This document shows, in pieces, positions 1 to 4,944 of a stretch of DNA of 7,356 nucleotides. Location: positions 1 to 7,356 of the forward strand of contig JAUVQV010000035.1 of assembly GCA_030597995.1 (NCBI GenBank). The letters are read 5' to 3'. The stretch comes from Candidatus Rokuibacteriota bacterium. Its GTDB lineage: Bacteria > JAUVQV01. The stretch's first letter is position 1; every line of letters begins with the position of its first letter. The notes under the pieces are model-generated. The model did no database searches and was not told where the DNA came from. It worked only from the letters and a program-made list of their open reading frames with translations. Position numbers and translations under genes: made by a program.

Positions 1-372
1 CAAGGTCTGCTTTAGGTTTTCTTTCTGCAAAGATTCCCAGCTTTTTTCGCCCGGCAGCTTCCTCTTCACGACGAGCTTCTTTTTCGGATAGTACTGCCAT
101 AGGTGGCTGCCGTCGATTACCACGATTCCCAGCGGGGCGAGATACTCTCGCCGCTCTTTGCCCCCCATCTGATGCGTAACGGTAAACTTCTTCACTTGAG
201 GAGTAAGCCGCGAAAAATCTATCACCATTTTTTGCCCGGAGTAATTTTTCTCGACCGCAGCCAAGCGCATCTTGAAAAAAAGCGCCTCGCCTTCCCCGGC
301 AGCACGCACGGTGACGGGGAAGCAAACCAGCGCCCCCGCCAGACCCAGCGCCGCGGCGGATAAGAGCCGCAT
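1..372 (-). CDS. Secreted RseB/LolA-like protein, partial (N-terminal 124 codons)
   Basis: The frame begins at ATG 372, seven bases after the anti-sigma TAG, and is open to the window edge, so the C-terminus is missing. A Sec signal peptide is clear: Met-Arg, a hydrophobic stretch of Ala, Leu and Gly, and a likely cleavage near VRAA (about residues 22-25). The mature part reads as a beta-rich domain, with KNYSGQKMVIDF, an ERREYLAPLG strand, VVIDGSHLWQYYPKKKLVVK and a basic KRKLPGEK turn. Such strands with a central 'DG..LW.Y.P' turn are typical of the LolA/RseB fold. As third gene after rpoE and the anti-sigma gene it sits where rseB/mucB is normally found. RseB binds the periplasmic part of the anti-sigma factor and senses mislocalised lipoprotein or LPS. 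A LolA-like lipoprotein carrier is the alternative. Position and fold support RseB, but the identification is not certain. Confidence 0.7.
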   Translation of the reverse strand, partial: MRLLSAAALGLAGALVCFPVTVRAAGEGEALFFKMRLAAVEKNYSGQKMVIDFSRLTPQVKKFTVTHQMGGKERREYLAPLGIVVIDGSHLWQYYPKKKLVVKRKLPGEKSWESLQKENLKQTL

Positions 373-379
373 CCCCGAC

Positions 380-931
380 CTATCTCGGGATTTCATCCAC
401 CACCCCAAAATCGACAAACTCCAATCCTTCCGGCGGCCCGAGGAGGGTAGTCTCCATGGCCCGCAGGGCGTGCTGGCGGAGGTAGGCCTCCATGCTGCCC
501 TCTTCTCCCAGGCGGCCCTGCGACAGCGACGAAACCACCTGACGGGCGTCATCCCTGACGGAAAGGCGGTACCATGCCCAGCCCGAGAAAACCAGCACTG
601 CGGCCGCCATCATGGCCCCGGCCATCCTCCCCCACAGAGGGCGCCACGCAAAAAACCCCACCGTTGCTTTTTCGGCCGGCGGGAGCGAGGACTTCTCGAC
701 AAGCCTCCGAGAAAGAGCGGCGGTAAAACCGGGAGATGGCGCCTGGAGTGCACGGTGTACCTCCTCAGCCTTCACCAGCTCCCGAATCCGCCGCAGCTCG
801 CTGAGAAAGCGCCGACAATCGCGGCAGCCCTCAAGGTGGCGCTGAAGCGAGTAGATCCCCGTCACCTCGAGGTGGTCGTCAATGAAAGCCGAGGCCAGCT
901 CTTGGAACTCATTACATGATTTCGGCTTCAT
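380..931 (-). CDS. Transmembrane zinc-finger anti-sigma factor (RseA/MucA role)
   Basis: The 183-residue single-pass inner-membrane protein is expected to hold the upstream sigma factor inactive. The cytoplasmic N-terminus has the anti-sigma zinc motif His32-x3-Cys36-x2-Cys39 (HLEGCRDC) with an upstream Cys6 as a likely further ligand, followed by the helix LSELRRIRELVKAEEV. A hydrophobic segment at about 102-121 (MAGAMMAAAVLVFSGWAWYR) is the membrane span, leaving about 60 residues in the periplasm. By analogy with RseA and MucA, the signal would be proteolysis from the periplasmic side; no cleavage site can be named from the sequence. It resembles the general zinc-finger anti-sigma group more than E. 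coli RseA, which lacks this zinc motif. The ATG overlaps the sigma stop, with a GAGGGAAG ribosome site inside the sigma gene. Confidence 0.9.
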   Translation of the reverse strand: MKPKSCNEFQELASAFIDDHLEVTGIYSLQRHLEGCRDCRRFLSELRRIRELVKAEEVHRALQAPSPGFTAALSRRLVEKSSLPPAEKATVGFFAWRPLWGRMAGAMMAAAVLVFSGWAWYRLSVRDDARQVVSSLSQGRLGEEGSMEAYLRQHALRAMETTLLGPPEGLEFVDFGVVDEIPR

Positions 932-1545
932 TGCTTCTTCCCTCTGTCTATCAGTGCTTCGTCACCCAGATATCCCGCCAACTTGCCCTGGAGGGACTTC
1001 CGGCCCCGGAACAACCGGGAGCGAACCGTCCCCACCGGAATCCCGATCACGGAGGAAATTTCCTCATAGCTCAACCCCTCGAGATCACAAAAGACCACCG
1101 CCTCGCGCTGCTCGTGCGGCAGTTCCCGAAGTGAGCACCTCACGGTCTCCCAGAATTCCGCCCGAAAAACCTCGGCCTCCGGGCTGGCCCCCTTCTCCAG
1201 CAGGGACTCGGTCGCGCTTTCTCCCTCCAGCACGGCCCCTTCCGGATGCCTTCCCAGTCCGCGATAATGATTTCGGCAGGTATTCAGGGCGATTTTATAG
1301 ACCCAGGTGTAAAACGACGAGCCCCCCCTGAAAGTCGACAGCGAACGATACGCTTTGATGAACACCTCCTGTGCCAAATCTTCAACTGCTTCAGGGTTGC
1401 TAAGGAGGCGCTGGATGAGGCGAAAAATCTTCTCCTGGTACTTCAGCACCAGGGCCTCGAAGGCCCTCGCGTCTCCCCCTTGTGCTCTCTGTACCAGCAG
1501 CAGGTCGCCATCATCTGAACGCCTTATTACCCCTTCACCACCCAC
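928..1545 (-). CDS. rpoE: RpoE-like ECF RNA polymerase sigma factor
   Basis: This 205-residue extracytoplasmic-function sigma factor directs RNA polymerase to stress promoters when released from its anti-sigma factor. Region 2 (about 28-97) contains DLAQEVFIKAYRSLSTFRGG and FYTWVYKIALNTCRNHY, close to the E. coli RpoE segments EAFIKAYRALDSFRG and FYTWLYRIAVNT. Region 4 (about 138-190) contains LEGLSYEEISSVIGIPVGTV and RSRLFRGRKSL. There are no other domains, as is usual for the minimal ECF type. The start is GTG, since an in-frame TGA lies upstream and no better in-frame start follows. A purine-rich AAGGAAG abuts the GTG too closely for a normal ribosome site. The stop overlaps the anti-sigma start by four bases (ATGA). 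The RpoE-type promoter immediately upstream fits this sigma's own subgroup. Confidence 0.95.
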   Translation of the reverse strand: MGGEGVIRRSDDGDLLLVQRAQGGDARAFEALVLKYQEKIFRLIQRLLSNPEAVEDLAQEVFIKAYRSLSTFRGGSSFYTWVYKIALNTCRNHYRGLGRHPEGAVLEGESATESLLEKGASPEAEVFRAEFWETVRCSLRELPHEQREAVVFCDLEGLSYEEISSVIGIPVGTVRSRLFRGRKSLQGKLAGYLGDEALIDRGKKQ

Positions 1546-1550
1546 CTTCC

Positions 1551-1578
1551 TTAGACAATCCCTTCGAGGAAAAGTTCC
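1551..1578 (-). promoter_or_regulatory. RpoE-type ECF promoter of the sigma operon (autoregulatory)
   Basis: GGAACTT (1578-1572), a 15-base spacer and GTCTAA (1556-1551) match the recognised RpoE-family promoter consensus in both elements and in spacing. The gene directly downstream encodes an RpoE-like sigma factor, so positive autoregulation is the natural reading. The -10 ends only five bases before the GTG start. Transcription would therefore begin at or within a few bases of the start codon, giving a leaderless or nearly leaderless message. Confidence 0.8.
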
Positions 1579-1580
1579 TC
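1566..1580 (-). other. Perfect inverted repeat overlapping the RpoE-type -35 element
   Basis: GAGGAA and TTCCTC flank a three-base centre (CTT on the minus strand). The left arm and centre contain the whole GGAACTT element. It could be an operator or could arise by chance because the -35 is itself GGAA-rich. Confidence 0.35.
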
Positions 1581-1582
1581 AG

Positions 1583-1612
1583 TGGCCCCACCTTGAAAAG
1601 GTCGGGAGGCCA
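1583..1612 (-). terminator. Hairpin between the receiver gene and the sigma operon, possible terminator
   Basis: Twenty bases past the receiver stop, TGGCC and ACCTT on one arm pair with AAGGT and GGCCA on the other around a TTC loop. A small internal loop contains further C-G pairs. The stem is stable but is not followed by a T-run, so intrinsic termination is uncertain. It sits immediately upstream of the -35 of the sigma promoter, where separation of the two transcription units would be expected. Confidence 0.35.
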
Positions 1613-1631
1613 TGTAGCCATTCGATCCCCA

Positions 1632-2009
1632 CTATTTGATGTTGAGGATCTCCTTGACCACCCGAAGAAGTTTGGTGGTCTGAATCGGTTTGGGAATGTA
1701 TGCTCTTGCTCCAAGGGCCAGGCCTTTCTCACGATCCTCGTGTCCACCCTCGGTGGTGATGATGACAACCGGAATGTCCTTGTACAGGGGGTTGCTTTTC
1801 ATGAGACTGATCAGTTTCAAACCATCCATGATTGGCATATTGATATCAGTCAGGAGAAGATCCACTTTCTGTCCGGGCAGCCTTTTTAAGGCGTCTACCC
1901 CGTCTGAAGCCTCGATAATTTCTATTTGCGGCAGCCTCTTGAGGGCGAAGACGATCAACTGCCGCATGGTCGGCGAGTCCTCAACGAGCAAGCATCGGTA
2001 TTTAGCCAT
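1632..2009 (-). CDS. Single-domain CheY-like response regulator
   Basis: The protein is a 125-residue stand-alone receiver with no output domain. The acid pocket is Glu10/Asp11 in LLVEDSPTMR, the phospho-acceptor is Asp55 in LLLTDINMPIMDG, the switch residue is Thr85, the aromatic is Tyr104 and the invariant Lys is 107 in AYIPKP. Spacing of these residues is the same as in E. coli CheY (57, 87, 106, 109), so a phosphorylation-driven switch should work. It would take phosphate from a histidine kinase, plausibly a CheA encoded outside the window, and act by protein contact. Whether the target is a flagellar motor, a pilus system or another pathway cannot be told from sequence. The start is ATG with a weak AAGAG site 6 bases upstream. 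The neighbouring GAF gene and the che operon make it part of the same chemosensory locus; cheY is not assigned as symbol because the target is unknown. Confidence 0.93.
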   Translation of the reverse strand: MAKYRCLLVEDSPTMRQLIVFALKRLPQIEIIEASDGVDALKRLPGQKVDLLLTDINMPIMDGLKLISLMKSNPLYKDIPVVIITTEGGHEDREKGLALGARAYIPKPIQTTKLLRVVKEILNIK

Positions 2010-2021
2010 CTTTTTCTCTTA

Positions 2022-2047
2022 GCGCCCGTTTTCGAAACGCTCGGCGC
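2022..2047 (-). other. Strong hairpin just upstream of the CheY-like gene
   Basis: On the minus strand GCGCC, a three-base bulge (GAG), CGTTT, a three-base loop (CGA), AAACG and GGCGC form a 10-bp stem. It ends 12 bases before the receiver ATG. No T-run follows, so it is not a standard terminator. It may stabilise RNA, modulate the weak AAGAG ribosome site, or serve as a DNA operator. I see no convincing promoter in this 72-base gap. Confidence 0.45.
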
Positions 2048-2081
2048 ACAATGAGAGAACCGGCAATCCCGGGCCTTCCCC

Positions 2082-2912
2082 TCACTGCTTCATTAAGTCC
2101 AGGAAACCCTGGATGGTGCTCAGCTTCCGCTCCGACTCGGAATAGAGCTTGGAGGCGAAGAGTGCCGTCGCGGCGTGACCGGCCAGGAGATTGAAGAGCT
2201 CAAAATCAAGGGTCGAAAAACTCTCCTTTTGCTCCAGGAGGGAGTAGATCACTATGGCCCCGATGATCTGATCCTTGATCCGCATCGGAATAACCACCTG
2301 GGGGTCGGTCAAGGTAATCTCAGCGGCCGATTTCCCCTCACCCACATAGGGATTGCTTCCCTCCTTCACCACCCGTCCGATGGTTCCCTCCCCCTCCCTG
2401 ACATGAGGAATCTTTTCCCGCGGAATCCCTTCGCTCGAAACGGGGTAGAGATCTCCCTTGCGCTCATCGAGAAGCATGAGGGTAAATTTCTCCGCCCCGA
2501 TCAGGTTGATCACGATCTCCATGACGATCTGGACTACCTCCTTGAAATCCAGGGTGGAGTGCAGTTGAAAGCTGGCAACATAGAGGTTCGCCAGGTTGTT
2601 GTTCTCCTCCTCAATTTCCAGATAACGATTGGCAAAATCGACGTTCTCCTCCTCGACCTGCTGGTAGCGCTTGAGAAGGGCTTCTTTCTCGGTCTCTAAC
2701 TTCTGAATTCTCTCCTGGAGTTCGCCCGACACCTCGGCCGGCGCCGAAGCGCTCCACGAGAGTTTCTCCTGTTCCAGGCTCGCGACCAGGTACCGCAGGC
2801 GCTCGTTCTCCTTGAGGAGCTCCTGAGTGAAGCCCTCCACCTTACGGTAAAGCTGGAGAAATTCCTGCCCTTTGGGGAGAATCTTCTGCTTTTCGTCCGG
2901 AGGTAACGTCAT
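2082..2912 (-). CDS. Coiled-coil and GAF domain protein, probable cytoplasmic sensor
   Basis: The product is 276 residues with no signal peptide or membrane segment. Residues about 15-115 are a charged heptad-type coiled coil, ending in two 14-residue repeats (82-95 and 96-109) of form RY..V/I.EEEN...AN. This runs into NLYVASFQLHSTLDFKEV and a GAF domain (about 118-256), including EKFTLMLLD, the IPMRIKDQIIGAIVIYS strand pair and a final helix LFNLLAGHAATAL. GAF domains bind small ligands or act as dimer modules. No haem, bilin or cyclic-nucleotide signature can be asserted by eye, and there is no kinase, cyclase or other output domain. It therefore probably signals through its coil to a partner, with the che proteins upstream or the lone receiver downstream as candidates. 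The start is ATG; an in-frame TAA at 2930-2928 blocks any longer form. Confidence 0.88.
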   Translation of the reverse strand: MTLPPDEKQKILPKGQEFLQLYRKVEGFTQELLKENERLRYLVASLEQEKLSWSASAPAEVSGELQERIQKLETEKEALLKRYQQVEEENVDFANRYLEIEEENNNLANLYVASFQLHSTLDFKEVVQIVMEIVINLIGAEKFTLMLLDERKGDLYPVSSEGIPREKIPHVREGEGTIGRVVKEGSNPYVGEGKSAAEITLTDPQVVIPMRIKDQIIGAIVIYSLLEQKESFSTLDFELFNLLAGHAATALFASKLYSESERKLSTIQGFLDLMKQ

Positions 2913-2916
2913 GCGT

Positions 2917-2940
2917 TCACACCCGATTTACGCCTGACAT
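2917..2940 (-). CDS. Possible 7-codon leader frame upstream of the GAF gene
   Basis: On readthrough RNA from cheB, a purine-rich stretch (2959-2947) ending AAAGG lies 6 bases before an ATG at 2940. It opens a frame reading MSGVNRV with TGA at 2919-2917, four bases before the ATG of the GAF gene. The GAF gene's own ribosome site is poor (GGGTG at 7 bases), so the mini frame could hand ribosomes over by reinitiation. It may equally be chance: its ATG overlaps the TATAAT promoter element, and both readings cannot apply to the same transcript. Confidence 0.22.
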   Translation of the reverse strand: MSGVNRV

Positions 2941-2967
2941 TATAAACCTTTCCTCTCCTCATAGCAA
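2939..2967 (-). promoter_or_regulatory. Putative sigma70-type promoter for the GAF gene
   Basis: In the cheB-GAF gap, TTGCTA (2967-2962, four of six matches to TTGACA) is separated by exactly 17 bases from a perfect TATAAT (2944-2939). Transcription would start near 2932, leaving a leader of about 20 bases before the ATG at 2912. This would let the GAF and receiver genes be expressed apart from the che operon. The caveat is that the same bases can also be read as part of a ribosome site and tiny reading frame. Confidence 0.5.
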
Positions 2968-2974
2968 ACGGAGA

Positions 2975-3000
2975 CCGAGTTGTTCGCTCACGCCACTCGG
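2975..3000 (-). other. Inverted repeat at the end of cheB
   Basis: CCGAGT and ACTCGG pair across a 14-base loop, spanning the cheB stop codon. The stem is only 6 bp (7 with a G-T pair) and no T-run follows, so it is at best a weak attenuator or an mRNA-end structure. Confidence 0.25.
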
Positions 3001-4061
3001 CTCTGACATTCCCTGACGATCAATTCACCGATCCCCGAGAGAGGAAGGACCTTATCCGCCGCCCCGATCCGAAACACCTCCCGGGGCATTCCGTAGACGA
3101 CACAGGTCTCCTCTGACTCGGCAATGGTCAGTCCATGGTGCTTCTTTACCGCCTGCATCCCCAGAACTCCATCATCGCCCATGCCGGTGAGAATTACGCC
3201 GATCAGCTGCTTACGGTAGATCTCCGCGGCCGAGCTCATCATCCGGTCGATGGAAGGGACGTAACGATCCCACTCCCGTGCAGACTCCAGCAAGACCGAC
3301 ACCTGGTCTCTGTCGTTGCGATGCAGCACAAGGTGCTTACCCCCCGGAGCGATGAGTACCATACCGGACGTCACTTCTTCTCCCCCCCTGGCCTCTCTGA
3401 CTTTGAACCCGGACAGGCGGTCGAGCCGTTCGGCGAAGAGCTTGGTAAAACCCTGTGGCATGTGCTGGGATATTACCACCCCGACCGGGAGACCACGGGG
3501 CAGACGAGTGAGGATGCTCTGGAGGGCCGGCGGACCTCCTGTGGAAGCCCCGATGGCCACTAATTGGTATGTGCCCGGAGCGACCGACGGCTCTGGAAGC
3601 GGCGGCGGCTTTACCGACACGGCCTCCATCCTGGCTTGCAAAGTTTCCACCCGTAGATACTCTATCTGCTTGATTTTACTCAGGACCTCGGCCCCGATGT
3701 TGGCCAGCTGGATCGAGGCGTATTTGACCGGTTTGACAACAAAATCCACGGCGCCCAGCTCCAAGGCCCTGAAGACATTTTTTTCGCTCTCCCGGGAAGA
3801 TATCACCAACACCGGACGCGGGAAGCTTTTCATCAGCCAGCGCAAGAAAGTGAAACCGTCCATGCGCGGCATCTCCAAATCCAGGGTAATCAGGTCCGGT
3901 TTCAGGTTGACAAATTTTTTGATGGCGTCCTCCCCATCCGTCGCGGTTCCCACCACCTCCATCCGGGAGTCGGAACTGATGATCTTCACCAGGGTGCGGC
4001 GATGATACGCGGAATCATCGACCACCAGAATCCGAATTTTCCTCTCTCCGGGCGCTTCCAC
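2988..4061 (-). CDS. cheB: Chemotaxis protein-glutamate methylesterase CheB
   Basis: CheB removes methyl groups from chemoreceptors, and can deamidate glutamines, when phosphorylated by CheA. The 357-residue protein has the standard two domains. The receiver spans about 8-125, with acidic pair Asp15/Asp16, phospho-acceptor Asp61 in TLDLEMPRMDG, switch Ser88 and Lys110. A linker of about 40 residues, proline-rich at 152-162, follows. The esterase domain spans about 165-355, with catalytic Ser173 in GASTGG, His200 in SQHMP and Asp297 in GMGDDG. The family motif VVYGMPREVF is at 321-330. All catalytic and phosphorylation residues are present, so it should be active. It starts at GTG one base after the cheR stop and ends the first transcriptional block, with a 75-base gap before the GAF gene. 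No CheD or CheA accompanies it here. Confidence 0.97.
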   Translation of the reverse strand: MEAPGERKIRILVVDDSAYHRRTLVKIISSDSRMEVVGTATDGEDAIKKFVNLKPDLITLDLEMPRMDGFTFLRWLMKSFPRPVLVISSRESEKNVFRALELGAVDFVVKPVKYASIQLANIGAEVLSKIKQIEYLRVETLQARMEAVSVKPPPLPEPSVAPGTYQLVAIGASTGGPPALQSILTRLPRGLPVGVVISQHMPQGFTKLFAERLDRLSGFKVREARGGEEVTSGMVLIAPGGKHLVLHRNDRDQVSVLLESAREWDRYVPSIDRMMSSAAEIYRKQLIGVILTGMGDDGVLGMQAVKKHHGLTIAESEETCVVYGMPREVFRIGAADKVLPLSGIGELIVRECQSRVA

Positions 4062-4062
4062 C

Positions 4063-4935
4063 TCAAGTGCTCCTTAAACCCGTCGCCATCGGCTTTTGGT
4101 AGACCATGTCGTGGCGGAAATGCCGTAATACAAAGTCTGTGGAAATATTCATCAGGGACTCGGCGTGGCCGAGCAGGAGATAGCCACCTGCTTCGAGTTT
4201 CCGATGGAAGTTTCCCACTATATTTTTCTTAGATTCCGGCTGGAAGTATATCATCACGTTGCGGCACATTATGATATCAAAAGTGGACAGGATAGTCCAT
4301 TGCTCCGGATTCAGGAAGTTGAGATGACCGAAATTCACCAGCTTTTTTACCCGGTTGTCGATCCGGCTGAGTTCGGTACCCAATTTCTCGAAGTAGCGCT
4401 CCCGATAATAGGACTCGGTGGCCCGGAAGGAAGACTTGGCGTAAATACCCTTGCGGGCCGTTTGCAGAACCCGCTGGCTGATGTCGCTGGCGAAAATCTC
4501 CTTTGACCAGTCCTGGAGGCCGGGTTGTTCCAGAAGGATCATCGCCAGGGTGTACGGCTCCTCCCCGGTGGAACAGCCCGCACTCCAGATCCGGATCCGG
4601 CGCTGGCGCTCCCGGAGTTGCATGAGCTCCGGCAAGATCTCTTCCATCAGGGTCTGAAGCTGATTCATCTCCCGGAAAAAGTAGGTCTCGTTGGTAGTCA
4701 GAAGCTCCATTACCCGGTTCAACTCGTTTTCCCGCTCCGGCCCGTAAAGGAGGAGATAATAGTAGTCGTGAAAAGAGGAAAGCCTGTTTTCCATCAGTCG
4801 GTTCTGGAGGCGTCGCTCCAAGAAGTAGCTGGTGGATTCCTCGAAGTGAAGGCCGCAATAGCCGCTGATAAAGTCCCGCAGGAGACGGAATTCCTCCGGC
4901 TGCAAGGTCACCTTGCTTTGGTCGGATGAAGACAC
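4063..4935 (-). CDS. cheR: Chemotaxis protein methyltransferase CheR
   Basis: CheR uses S-adenosylmethionine to methylate glutamates of chemoreceptors in the cytoplasm, opposing CheB during adaptation. The 290 residues match the family's usual length. The N-terminal helical domain is followed by TNETYFFRE (81-89), the SAM-binding loop SAGCSTGEEPY (118-128), the acidic SDIS motif with Asp151, the CRNVMIYF motif (224-231) and GYLLLGHAES (251-260). All key motifs are intact. There is no TPR or other C-terminal extension. The start is GTG, with AAGGG 5 bases upstream overlapping the TAA of the HEAT gene; no ATG competes. The TGA stop is one base from the GTG of cheB, so the pair is translationally coupled. 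The receptor substrate is not in this window. Confidence 0.96.
   Translation of the reverse strand: MSSSDQSKVTLQPEEFRLLRDFISGYCGLHFEESTSYFLERRLQNRLMENRLSSFHDYYYLLLYGPERENELNRVMELLTTNETYFFREMNQLQTLMEEILPELMQLRERQRRIRIWSAGCSTGEEPYTLAMILLEQPGLQDWSKEIFASDISQRVLQTARKGIYAKSSFRATESYYRERYFEKLGTELSRIDNRVKKLVNFGHLNFLNPEQWTILSTFDIIMCRNVMIYFQPESKKNIVGNFHRKLEAGGYLLLGHAESLMNISTDFVLRHFRHDMVYQKPMATGLRST
4070..4075 (-). promoter_or_regulatory. Ribosome binding site for cheB inside cheR
   Basis: AAGGAG lies 8 bases before the GTG of cheB at 4061 and is embedded in the last codons of cheR. It supports the GTG start and coupling of the two adaptation enzymes. Confidence 0.75.
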
Positions 4936-4944
4936 GTGTACCCT

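Noticed and set aside
272..919. Plus-strand open frame opposite the anti-sigma gene
   Set aside because: No domain, Pro/Arg-rich composition, and it is antisense to a protein with a zinc motif and membrane span coupled to rpoE.
1545..2009. A sigma70-type promoter for the receiver gene in the 72-base gap at 2010-2081
   Set aside because: No hexamer pair with acceptable spacing was found; the receiver is more likely transcribed with the GAF gene.
3316..4005. Long plus-strand open frame opposite cheB
   Set aside because: Low-complexity Ser/Arg/Pro product with no domain; cheB on the other strand has every catalytic residue.
4277..4858. Alternative minus-strand frame inside cheR
   Set aside because: Pro/Gly/Arg-rich out-of-frame shadow of cheR with no family features.
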